Below are positions 52,593 to 60,210 of a DNA stretch of 64,000 nt, piece by piece. The stretch spans positions 930,001 through 994,000 of the forward strand of contig NZ_CP049862.1 in assembly GCF_011300875.1 (NCBI RefSeq), in the 5' to 3' direction. The first letter of the stretch is position 1, and each line of letters opens with the position of its first letter. Under the pieces are notes generated by a model, which saw nothing but the letters and a program-made list of their open reading frames with translations, made no database searches and had not been told where the DNA came from. This DNA is from Sanguibacter sp. HDW7 (GTDB lineage: Bacteria; Actinomycetota; Actinomycetes; Actinomycetales; Cellulomonadaceae). The translations under genes were made by a program, and so were the position numbers.

Positions 52593-53674
52593 CGGGGGCT
52601 CCGGGAGGTGGACGGTGTGCGGGCCGGCGCGAGGCCGGGCGTCGGGTCTGCGGGGTCGCCGAGCAGCAGCGCACGGCGGCGGGGCGAGAGGTCGCGCAGC
52701 GTCGGGCCGACGACCTCTGGTGGCGCGATCGCGAGCGTCACGTCGACGCCGTCGCGCAGCTCGTCCGCGAGCAGGCTGTGCGCGTGCGCGTCGGACGCGT
52801 CGCCGAGGAGGTCCGCCTCGAGGCGTGCCTCCTCGAAGCGGGCGAGGTGGTGGCACGCCATCGCGAGCAGCTGCCGGACCGCCTTCGCCCAGTGCTGCGC
52901 GTGCGCAGGGTCGCGGCGCACGAGGAGGAAGATCTCGCGGTACGCGTGGACCACGTCGAGCTGGCGACGGTCGAGGACGCGCGTGAGCGACGTCGGCGTC
53001 CCGCGACGGTAGAACGCCCCGAGGCCGTCGACCACAGCCCACGTCCGCGCGTGCAGGTGCATGCGCCAGATCCACGCCCGGTCCTCCGCGGTGTGCAGCC
53101 CCGCGACGAACCCGAGCAGCCCCTCGTCGTGCAGGCGGGCGTCGTAGAGACCGAAGGGCACGAAGGGGTAGTCGACGGGTGTCGTGAGGTGCGCAGGGCC
53201 GATGCCCTCGCGCGGGTCGAGGACGAGGCCGCGCCGGTGCTCGGGCACGGCCCGCACCGACCTCGTCCCGTGGAGGTCGCGCACGTGGTCGCACCGGACG
53301 AAGTCCACGCCGAGCCGTTCGAGCGCGTCGCTGAGGTGCTGCAGGTGACCGCGCGCGAACCAGTCGTCGGGATCGAGGAATGCGACGTGCCGGCCGCGCG
53401 CGAGGGCGAGCCCGGCGTTGCGGGCGTTCGCGACGCCTGTCGGCATGTCGTTGCGCACGAGCTCGAGCCGCGCGAAGCGCCCCGACATGGCCTCGACGAG
53501 GTCGCCCGTGCCGTCGACCGAGCCGTCGTCGACGACGACGACCTCGAGCTCGCGCGGGTCGTCGAGCTGACGCGTGAGACTGAGCAGGGCCGCCTCGACG
53601 TGCTCGGCCTGGTCCCGCGCCGGGACGACGACGCTCACGCGCGGTCGTCCCGACGCGGGCAGGTGGGCTGCCAT
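52589..53674 (-). CDS. GT2 family glycosyltransferase
   Basis: 361 residues with a GT-A domain: VSVVVPARDQAEHVEAALLS, ELEVVVVDDGSVDGT, and the DXD-type FLDPDDWFARGHL. The C-terminal half is helical with an acidic catalytic candidate in HTAEDRAWIWRMHLHA. No membrane segment. It starts two bases after the neuB stop and overlaps the next gene by four bases. Probably primes or extends the polymer to which nonulosonate is added. Confidence 0.88.
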   Translation of the reverse strand: MAAHLPASGRPRVSVVVPARDQAEHVEAALLSLTRQLDDPRELEVVVVDDGSVDGTGDLVEAMSGRFARLELVRNDMPTGVANARNAGLALARGRHVAFLDPDDWFARGHLQHLSDALERLGVDFVRCDHVRDLHGTRSVRAVPEHRRGLVLDPREGIGPAHLTTPVDYPFVPFGLYDARLHDEGLLGFVAGLHTAEDRAWIWRMHLHARTWAVVDGLGAFYRRGTPTSLTRVLDRRQLDVVHAYREIFLLVRRDPAHAQHWAKAVRQLLAMACHHLARFEEARLEADLLGDASDAHAHSLLADELRDGVDVTLAIAPPEVVGPTLRDLSPRRRALLLGDPADPTPGLAPARTPSTSRSPR

Positions 53675-53676
53675 GC

Positions 53677-54579
53677 TCAGGCGTCGACCCGGCGCAGGCG
53701 GGAGAGCGGCGCGAGCTCGCCCGGGAAGACGCGCTTGATGCCGTCGCCCATGGCCTGCTCGACGATGCGGATGTCGCGCACGAGGTTCTTGAAGCCGGTC
53801 GGCTCGAGCGAGGAGGCCTGGTCGGAGCCCCACATCGTGCGGTCGAGCGTGATGTGACGCTCGACCGTCACGGCGCCGAGGGCGACGGCCGCGACCGAGA
53901 TCTGCAGTCCGCGCTCGTGGCCCGAGTAGCCGACGGGCACGCCGTAGCGCTCGCTGAGCGTCGCGATCGTGCGGAGGTTCGCCTCCTCGGGCGGCAGCGG
54001 GTACGTCGACGTCGCGTGCATGAGGACGAGGTTCGACGTGCCGAGGGTCTCGACCGCCGTGTCGATCTGCTCGATCGTCGACATGCCGGTGGAGAGGATG
54101 ATCGACTTGCCCGTCGCTGCGAGAGCGCGCAGCAGCTCGAGGTCCGTGACCGACGCGGACGCGACCTTGTGCGTGACGACGCCGAGGTCCTCGAGGAACG
54201 CGACCGACGGGACGTCCCACGGCGAGGCGAACCAGTGCAGGCCGCGGTCGGCCGCGTGCTGCGCGATCTTCTCGTACGAGCCGCGGTCGAGCTCGACGCG
54301 GAAGCGGTAGTCGAGGTAGGTCATCTCGCCCCACGGGGTCGAGCGGATCTGATCGCGCTGCGCGGCCGGCGTGCAGATCTCCGGAGTGCGCTTCTGGAAC
54401 TTCACCGCGTTCGCGCCGGCCTCGGCGGCGACGTCGATGAGCTGCTTGGCGATCTCGACGTCACCGTTGTGGTTGATGCCGATCTCACCGATGACGTAGA
54501 CGGGGTGGCCCGCGCCGACGAGCTGCTCGCCGATCGCGACGGGGGATGCGGGCGTGGTGCTGAGGGGGTGCGTGGTCAT
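53677..54579 (-). CDS. neuB: NeuB-type nonulosonate synthase, lacking SAF domain
   Basis: Condenses phosphoenolpyruvate with a mannose-type aldose (ManNAc, mannose or their 6-phosphates) to give a nine-carbon acid. The 300-residue TIM barrel is complete: VIGEIGINHNGD (residues 30-40), KVASASVTDLELL, VPVGYSGHE (215-222), ERHITLDR (240-247) and GSDQASSLEP (251-260). The C-terminal SAF/antifreeze-like domain, about 60 residues in canonical NeuB, is absent; the protein ends just after PGELAPLSRLRR. It overlaps the neuA stop/start by four bases (ATGA). Confidence 0.9.
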   Translation of the reverse strand: MTTHPLSTTPASPVAIGEQLVGAGHPVYVIGEIGINHNGDVEIAKQLIDVAAEAGANAVKFQKRTPEICTPAAQRDQIRSTPWGEMTYLDYRFRVELDRGSYEKIAQHAADRGLHWFASPWDVPSVAFLEDLGVVTHKVASASVTDLELLRALAATGKSIILSTGMSTIEQIDTAVETLGTSNLVLMHATSTYPLPPEEANLRTIATLSERYGVPVGYSGHERGLQISVAAVALGAVTVERHITLDRTMWGSDQASSLEPTGFKNLVRDIRIVEQAMGDGIKRVFPGELAPLSRLRRVDA

Positions 54580-56027
54580 GGCTGACTCCTGAGTGCGGTG
54601 CTGAGGGCGGGGCTGGTGGGGGTGGTGGCGCTGGACGCGGTGCCGGACTCGGCGACGTGCCCCGACGGGGTGGTGCGGGTCGGGACGAAGGCGGGTCGGA
54701 CGAGGGCGGGTCGGGCGAGGGTGGGGCGGGCGAGCGGCTCGAGGAGGGCCGCATGCTCGTCACGCGCCGCGAGGACGAGGTCGCACAGCTCGCGCACCGC
54801 GCCCTGGCCGCCTGCGCGGGTGAGGACGTGCCGGGCCGCGGCCCGCACCTCCGGGTGCGCGTCGGCCACCGCGACGGGCCAGCCGACGAGCGACATCGGT
54901 GCGAGGTCGTTGACGTCGTTGCCGACGTACGCGACGCGCGCCGGGTCGAGGTCGTGGGCAGCGAGCCACGCGAGCAGCTCGCCGGCCTTGTCGTCGGTGC
55001 CGTGGACGACGTCGACGCCGAGCTTGCGACCGCGCGCCGCGACGACGCGGTCCGTCTCGGTCGACAGGATGAGGAACGGCACGCCCGCCCGCCGGACGCG
55101 TGCCACGCCGAGCCCGTCGCCGCGGTGCACGCGCACGTGCTCGGTGCCGTTGGCCGTCACGGTGGCGTGGTCGTCCGTGTGGACGCCGTCGAAGTCGGTC
55201 GCGACCGCGTCGACGTCGATGTGCGGGGCCGACGACGGGTCGAGCAGGTGGGCCGCGACGGCTCGCGCGTGGGCGAGGTCTGCGGGCGTGTCGATCTCCA
55301 TCGACGTGAGCCCCCGCACCTCGTGGAGCGAGATGCGTCCGAAGAAGCGGTTGCGGTGCGCCCGCAGGCCCGTCGTGCGCATCGCGTAGAACGCGCCCGT
55401 CTCGCGCAGCTGCGGCGGCAGATCCTGCCGTCGCGCGCGGTGCGAGGCGTCGTGCCCGACGGGTGACGCGGCGCCGTCCCGGTCGTGCGTCCACCGGAAG
55501 CTGTGGTCCTCGGTGGCCGAGAGCACGACGTCCGCAGCGCCGTCGGCGACGCGGTGCACGGCGACCGCGAGGTCGAGCGGGTCGACGAACGGGCTCGTCG
55601 CCTGGAGCAGCACCGTGACCGGAGGAAGCTCCTCCGCGTGAGCGTCGAGCTGCTCGAGCACGTGGAGGACGACGCCCTCCGAGCCGGCCGTGTCCGTCGC
55701 GAGATCGGCGGGACGCCGCACGACGCGCGCGCCGTGGCGAGCGGCCTCGATCGCGATGTCCTCGTCGTCGGTCGACACGACGACCGGGCCGACGCCCGCG
55801 CCGAGCGCCGAGCGCACAGCTCGGGCGACGAGGCTCCGGCCCGCGACGCGCTCGAGGTTCTTTCGCGGGATGCCGCGCGACCCGCCACGGGCCGGGATGA
55901 CGACGACCGCGAGCGGCACGCCGCCCTGGCGGAGGTCGGGGCGTGGGTCGGGCCGCCGGTCGACGCGCTGCCGGATGCTGTCGTGCCCGACGCTGTGCCC
56001 GTCGGGACCTGGTGAGTTGACTGTCAC
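54576..56027 (-). CDS. neuA: CMP-nonulosonate synthetase fused to HAD phosphatase
   Basis: Bifunctional protein of 483 residues. Residues about 38-262 are an acylneuraminate cytidylyltransferase: VVIPARGGSRGIPRKN (43-57), LLQATSPF (140-147) and MEIDTPADL (243-251). Residues about 270-425 are a KdsC-like HAD phosphatase with motif I DFDGVHTDD (278-286), Lys347 and motif IV GNDVND (369-374), all apparently catalytic. GGQGAVREL matches the same domain of vertebrate CMAS. The last ~55 residues are a Pro/Ala/Thr-rich tail. GTG 56025-56027 is chosen because TAGCGT lies seven bases upstream; an internal GTG at 55919 with an AGGGCGG is the alternative. First gene of the operon. Confidence 0.9.
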   Translation of the reverse strand: MTVNSPGPDGHSVGHDSIRQRVDRRPDPRPDLRQGGVPLAVVVIPARGGSRGIPRKNLERVAGRSLVARAVRSALGAGVGPVVVSTDDEDIAIEAARHGARVVRRPADLATDTAGSEGVVLHVLEQLDAHAEELPPVTVLLQATSPFVDPLDLAVAVHRVADGAADVVLSATEDHSFRWTHDRDGAASPVGHDASHRARRQDLPPQLRETGAFYAMRTTGLRAHRNRFFGRISLHEVRGLTSMEIDTPADLAHARAVAAHLLDPSSAPHIDVDAVATDFDGVHTDDHATVTANGTEHVRVHRGDGLGVARVRRAGVPFLILSTETDRVVAARGRKLGVDVVHGTDDKAGELLAWLAAHDLDPARVAYVGNDVNDLAPMSLVGWPVAVADAHPEVRAAARHVLTRAGGQGAVRELCDLVLAARDEHAALLEPLARPTLARPALVRPAFVPTRTTPSGHVAESGTASSATTPTSPALSTALRSQP

Positions 56028-56034
56028 GTCGGCG

Positions 56035-56040
56035 ACGCTA
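56035..56040 (-). promoter_or_regulatory. -10 hexamer TAGCGT for the nonulosonate operon (leaderless)
   Basis: On the minus strand TAGCGT ends seven bases before GTG 56027, the apparent single promoter of the six-gene operon. Confidence 0.6.
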
Positions 56041-56200
56041 GGGGCGTCGGATGTCGGGACGGTGAGGCGAGGGTGACGGTGCGACGGCGGTCAGGGGACC
56101 GCGCGGCACCAGGTTGACCAGGGACGACGGACGCCTGAACCGTTCTCGAACGTTCGGCGGACAGGATGCTCGGACGTGCCGTGCGGCGTGCTCGGAGACC

Positions 56201-56206
56201 TACGGT
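56201..56206 (+). promoter_or_regulatory. -10 hexamer TACGGT for the acyltransferase gene (leaderless)
   Basis: TACGGT ends six bases before GTG 56213, divergent from the neuA promoter. Confidence 0.55.
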
Positions 56207-56212
56207 GCGACC

Positions 56213-57358
56213 GTGAACCCCGCTCTTCCAGCGCCCGCTCTCCCTGGCGACACCGACCCGGCGCCTACGGGCCCTGGACCCGCAGCCCTGGCGCCCACGG
56301 ACCTCGACCGGGTGCCCTCCGGCGACGCTCCGGTGCCCGAGAGCCCTGCACGACGTCCGCGTGACCCGTGGGCCGACAACGCGCGTCTCGTCGCCGCGAC
56401 ACTCATCGTCGTCATGCATCTTCTCGAGCCGGTCCTCGCTCGCTCCGAGAGCGCGACCGCCCTCTACTGGGCGACGTGGCCGCTGCGCGTGCCGCTGTTC
56501 GTGCTCGTCGCCGGGTACTTCTCCGACGCCAGGCCGCTCGACGACCGCAGGACCGTCACCCTGCTGCGCAACGTCCTCGGTGTCTATCTCGTGTGGGACG
56601 CGATCGCGTTCCTGCGCCGGGGGATCGTCGACGACCTGTGGCGGTACGAGCCGACCTACCCCGCGTTCGGCATGTGGTTCCTGCTCGCCCTCTTCTGGTG
56701 GCGGCTCTCGTTGCCGCTGCTCGCCCGCGTGCGCGGGGCGGGCGTGCTCGTGTGCCTGCTCGCGCTCGGGGCCGGGTTCATGCCGCAGCTCGGTCAGGCG
56801 ATGGCGGGCTCGCGGACGTTCGTGTACCTGCCGTTGTTCTGGCTCGGCTGGTGGCTGCGGCAGCGCGGTGCGCGGGACCTTCTCGGCACGACGCGTGCAC
56901 GTCTCGTCGGGGCGGGGCTGCTCGCCGTGTCGGTCCTCGGGATGCTTGCGCTGTCCCAGCGTCACGGGCGCGGGACCCTGAGGTTCGCCGGCGCCTACGC
57001 GGGCGGCTGGGAGCATCAGGTCGGCGAGGCTGGGCTGCGCGGGCTCGTGCTCGCTCTCGGGGTCCTCGGTGCGCTGGGTGCGCTCGCGCTCGTCCCGACG
57101 ACGAGGATGCGCTGGTGGACGACGCTCGGTGCCGGGTCGATGACCGTGTACGTCGTCCACCCGCTGCTCGTGCAGCATGCGAAGAGCCTCGGCCTGTTCG
57201 ACGCCGTGCACCGGCCGGTCGACCTCGTCGGGCTCGCCGTCCTCGGTGTCGTGCTGAGCATGGTGCTCGCGAGCCCGGCCGTGCGCGGCGTCCTCAGACC
57301 TCTCGTGCAGCCGCGTGGCACCTGGTGGGTCGCGAAGCCGCCGGGCGCTGAACGTTAG
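56213..57358 (+). CDS. Membrane acyltransferase (acyltransferase 3 type)
   Basis: 381 residues. A Pro/Ala/Thr-rich cytosolic N-terminus (about 55 residues) precedes ten or so hydrophobic segments. WADNARLVAATLIVVMHLLEP is the family start with the conserved Arg and His, and TRMRWWTTLGAGSMTVYVVHPLLVQ the conserved C-terminal part. It probably O-acetylates a sugar in the surface glycan. It is divergent from neuA. The stop shares TTAG with the convergent accE stop. Confidence 0.85.
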   Translation: MNPALPAPALPGDTDPAPTGPGPAALAPTDLDRVPSGDAPVPESPARRPRDPWADNARLVAATLIVVMHLLEPVLARSESATALYWATWPLRVPLFVLVAGYFSDARPLDDRRTVTLLRNVLGVYLVWDAIAFLRRGIVDDLWRYEPTYPAFGMWFLLALFWWRLSLPLLARVRGAGVLVCLLALGAGFMPQLGQAMAGSRTFVYLPLFWLGWWLRQRGARDLLGTTRARLVGAGLLAVSVLGMLALSQRHGRGTLRFAGAYAGGWEHQVGEAGLRGLVLALGVLGALGALALVPTTRMRWWTTLGAGSMTVYVVHPLLVQHAKSLGLFDAVHRPVDLVGLAVLGVVLSMVLASPAVRGVLRPLVQPRGTWWVAKPPGAER

Positions 57359-57579
57359 CTGCGCGTGCTCCAGCGCCAGGCGTCGTCCGACGTGCCGAAG
57401 GACCGAGCGCCACGAATGCCTCGGTCCCGGCCCCAGACGGGCGCGGCGGGTTCGGCGTCGTCGGGCTCGTCGGTTGTCGTCGTCGAGGCGAGCCCCGCGA
57501 CGAGAGCGACGAGCTCGAGGTCGTCTGGCGCGCCTCGGACGACGCGGACCCCAGGGATGTCGTTGGTCACGATGCTCAC
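57355..57579 (-). CDS. accE: Acyl-CoA carboxylase epsilon subunit
   Basis: Small regulatory/assembly subunit of actinobacterial acyl-CoA carboxylases, 74 residues. The N-terminal helix-forming segment GVRVVRGAPDDLELVALVAGL is typical, as is the C-terminal Trp-Gly-Arg with basic residues (VWGRDRGIRG). It starts at GTG 57577-57579, 11 bases after the stop of the preceding hypothetical gene, so it belongs to the accD operon. Its stop overlaps the convergent acyltransferase stop by four bases. Confidence 0.82.
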   Translation of the reverse strand: MSIVTNDIPGVRVVRGAPDDLELVALVAGLASTTTTDEPDDAEPAAPVWGRDRGIRGARSFGTSDDAWRWSTRS

Positions 57580-57590
57580 GTCCTCGGCTC

Positions 57591-58361
57591 TCAGTCCTCG
57601 TCGTCGTCGATGTCGAGCTCGCGGCTCACGGACCAGCCGTCGACCTGGTAGCCCGCGCCCTCGAGCGCGCTCGTCACCTGGTCCGCGGCGTCCTCGACGA
57701 TCTCGAGCGCGTGCGCGAGCGGATCGTCGCCCGACATGAGCGGCCCGGGGCTCACCGTGAGCGTGAGCTCGACGAGCGTCCCGTGCTCGGCGTCGTCGAC
57801 GAGGTCGACGTCGTCCGACTCCCACGTCTCGGTCGTGTGGCCCGAGACGAGCCCGAGCTCGGTCTCGAACGCCTCGGAGACTGCCGCGTTGAGCCGGCCG
57901 ATCTCGTCCTCGGCAGCCTCGATGCGCGGGTCGTCCTCGACGGTCGCCGCGTCGAACTCGGCGCGGGCGCCGACCGCAAGGTCGACGTACCGGTGGAGCG
58001 CCGCAGTGAGCGCGTCGACGTGGGCATGCAGGGCCGCCGGGTCGACGACGAGCGGGGCCAGATGCTTCGGGTCGACGTCGTCGAGAGCGTCGTCGAGCTC
58101 AGCGTCCAGCTCGGCCTCGAGGTCGTCCGCCAGCTCGGCGTCGAGCTCGTCGTCAAGATCCTCGCCGTCACGATCCTCGTCGCCAGCCGCCGAGCCGCCG
58201 CGCGCCGCACGAGGGTCGACCGCGAACGTGCCGTCGGACAGCGCGCCACCGTCGAACGCGCCCGCGAACGGGTCGGGACCGGAACCGTCGGGAACTGGCG
58301 TGCCGTCCGCGTCGCGGTCGTCGGGCCGCGGAGTCTGAGGGGATGCGCCATCGATGCTCAC
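57591..58361 (-). CDS. Hypothetical acidic protein between accD and accE
   Basis: 256 residues, strongly acidic. A disordered N-terminus with Asp/Pro/Gly repeats leads to [17 protein letters not shown]-type acidic coiled-coil-like segments (residues about 70-115) and a helical middle ([20 protein letters not shown]). The C-terminal domain has mixed strands and helices ([14 protein letters not shown], then [18 protein letters not shown]). GTG 58359-58361 overlaps the accD stop by four bases, so translation is coupled. Function unknown; C-terminal half looks like a small folded domain. Confidence 0.72.
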   Translation of the reverse strand: MSIDGASPQTPRPDDRDADGTPVPDGSGPDPFAGAFDGGALSDGTFAVDPRAARGGSAAGDEDRDGEDLDDELDAELADDLEAELDAELDDALDDVDPKHLAPLVVDPAALHAHVDALTAALHRYVDLAVGARAEFDAATVEDDPRIEAAEDEIGRLNAAVSEAFETELGLVSGHTTETWESDDVDLVDDAEHGTLVELTLTVSPGPLMSGDDPLAHALEIVEDAADQVTSALEGAGYQVDGWSVSRELDIDDDED

Positions 58362-59938
58362 AGGGGGATGTTCCCATGCTTCTTGGCGGGGAGGGAGGCG
58401 CGCTTGGTGCGAAGCGCCCGCAGGGCGCGCACGATCTGCACGCGCGTCGTCGACGGCTCGATGACGTCGTCGACGTAGCCGCGCGCGGCCGCGTCCCACG
58501 GGTTGACGATCGCGTCCTCGTACTCGTCGGTGAGGCGCTGGCGCTCGGCCTCGACGTCGCCGCCGGCCTCCGCGACCTTCTTGAGGGCGCCGCGCTGGAG
58601 GATGTTCACAGCGCCGCCCGAGCCCATGACGGCGATCTGGGCGGTCGGCCACGCGAGGTTGACGTCTGCGCCGAGCTGCTTGGAACCCATGACGATGTAC
58701 GCGCCGCCGTAGGCCTTGCGCGTGATGACGGTGACGAGCGGGACCGTGGCCTCCGCGTACGCGAAGATGAGCTTCGCGCCGCGACGGATGATGCCGTCCC
58801 ACTCCTGGTCGGTGCCCGGCAGGAAGCCCGGCACGTCGACGAACGTGAGGACGGGGATGTTGAACGCGTCGCACGTCCGGACGAATCGCGCGGCCTTCTC
58901 GGCCGCAGCGATGTCGAGCGTGCCGGCCATCTGCATGGGCTGGTTGGCGACGATGCCGACCGCGCGGCCCTCGACCCGGCCGAAGCCGACGAGGACGTTG
59001 GGTGCGAACATCGGCTGGACCTCGAGCAGATCGCCGTCGTCGAGGACGTGCTCGACGACCGTGCGCATGTCGTACGGCTGGTTGTCCGAGTCGGGGATGA
59101 GCGTGTCGAGCTCGAGGTCCTCGTCCGTCGTCCCGAGGTCCGCATCCTCCGCGAACGACGGGGCGTCCGAGAGGTTGTTCTGCGGGAGGAAACCGACGAG
59201 GTGGCGGACGTAGTCGATCGCGTCGTCCTCGTCGGCTCCCATGAAGTGCGCGACGCCGGAACGCTCGTTGTGCGTGCGCGCGCCGCCGAGCTCCTCGAAG
59301 CCGACGTCCTCGCCCGTGACGGACCGGATGACGTCCGGGCCCGTGATGAACATGTTCGACGTGCCGTCCGCCATGACGATGAAGTCCGTGAGTGCGGGGG
59401 AGTAGACGGCGCCGCCGGCCGACGGGCCGAGGATGAGCGAGATCTGCGGGACGACGCCCGACGCCGCGACGTTGCGTCGGAAGATCTCCGCGAACTGCGT
59501 GAGCGCCGCGACGCCCTCCTGGATGCGCGCGCCGCCGCCGTCGGAGATGCCGATGATCGGCACGCCCGTGCGCAGCGCGAGGTCCTGGACCTTCGTGATC
59601 TTCTGGCCGTGGACCTCGCCGAGGGACCCGCCGAACGTGGTGAAGTCCTGCGAGTAGATGCAGACCTGGCGGCCGTCGATCGTGCCGTGCCCGACGACGA
59701 CGCCGTCGCCCGCGATCTTGCGCTTGTCGAGGCCGAAGTTCGTCGAACGGTGGGTCGCGAAGGCGTCGAGCTCGATGAAGCTGCCCTCGTCGAGCAGCGC
59801 CTCGATGCGCTCGCGGGCAGTCTTCTTGCCGCGCGGGTGCTGCTTCTCGCGGGCGACGGCCTCGTGGTCGTCGATCGCGGCGTGCCGGCGGGCGCGGAGG
59901 TCGTCGAGCTTGGCGGCGGTACGGGAGGTCTCGGTCAC
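58358..59938 (-). CDS. accD: Acyl-CoA carboxylase beta subunit (carboxyltransferase)
   Basis: Carboxyltransferase of the acetyl-/propionyl-CoA carboxylase complex, 526 residues. The two crotonase-like halves are visible: the first with [18 protein letters not shown] and [15 protein letters not shown], the second with [19 protein letters not shown] and [20 protein letters not shown] 59936-59938 starts the protein; TACCCT seven bases upstream on the minus strand supports a leaderless transcript, and upstream residues to 60115 are implausible. It works with AccA (41.3 kb) and AccE. Confidence 0.95.
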   Translation of the reverse strand: MTETSRTAAKLDDLRARRHAAIDDHEAVAREKQHPRGKKTARERIEALLDEGSFIELDAFATHRSTNFGLDKRKIAGDGVVVGHGTIDGRQVCIYSQDFTTFGGSLGEVHGQKITKVQDLALRTGVPIIGISDGGGARIQEGVAALTQFAEIFRRNVAASGVVPQISLILGPSAGGAVYSPALTDFIVMADGTSNMFITGPDVIRSVTGEDVGFEELGGARTHNERSGVAHFMGADEDDAIDYVRHLVGFLPQNNLSDAPSFAEDADLGTTDEDLELDTLIPDSDNQPYDMRTVVEHVLDDGDLLEVQPMFAPNVLVGFGRVEGRAVGIVANQPMQMAGTLDIAAAEKAARFVRTCDAFNIPVLTFVDVPGFLPGTDQEWDGIIRRGAKLIFAYAEATVPLVTVITRKAYGGAYIVMGSKQLGADVNLAWPTAQIAVMGSGGAVNILQRGALKKVAEAGGDVEAERQRLTDEYEDAIVNPWDAAARGYVDDVIEPSTTRVQIVRALRALRTKRASLPAKKHGNIPL

Positions 59939-59945
59939 TCTTCCG

Positions 59946-59951
59946 AGGGTA
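59946..59951 (-). promoter_or_regulatory. -10 hexamer TACCCT for accD (leaderless)
   Basis: On the minus strand TACCCT ends seven bases before GTG 59938. Confidence 0.6.
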
Positions 59952-60120
59952 GGGCGAACGGCGCCCGGCGGAGCCGTACGTCTCATGCGAGTTGCGGTGC
60001 GGGAGTTGTCGGGAGTCGACAAAGGCCGGTCGCGCGGCGGTGTCGTGGGAGGTTCTCCGTCCATGGTTGATGTCGACGATGCACAAGCGAGGCGGTCTCG
60101 AGGACGCGAGGGCACGGCCG

Positions 60121-60210
60121 TTGGCGCGTCACCCTGTCTTGGCGCATCACCTGTCTCGGTAGGTCACCCCGTCTTGGTGCGTCCCCACCTCCTGGTGCGT
60201 CACCTCGTCC
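60121..60210. repeat. Five degenerate ~18-bp tandem repeats at the HNH gene 3' end
   Basis: Units begin at 60121, 60139, 60156, 60174 and 60193 and follow the form TTGGCGCGTCACCCTGTC with substitutions and single-base length changes. The array overlaps the last few codons of the HNH gene and continues into the spacer before accD. Confidence 0.8.

Noticed and set aside
56138-56156. LexA box near the acyltransferase promoter
   Set aside because: GAAC and GTTC half-sites are present but spacing is not N4 (CGAACGTTCG and GAAC-C-GTTC).
48305-57358. Prophage or transposon as carrier of the glycan region
   Set aside because: No integrase, transposase, terminal repeats or tRNA target were seen, and base composition looks like the surroundings.
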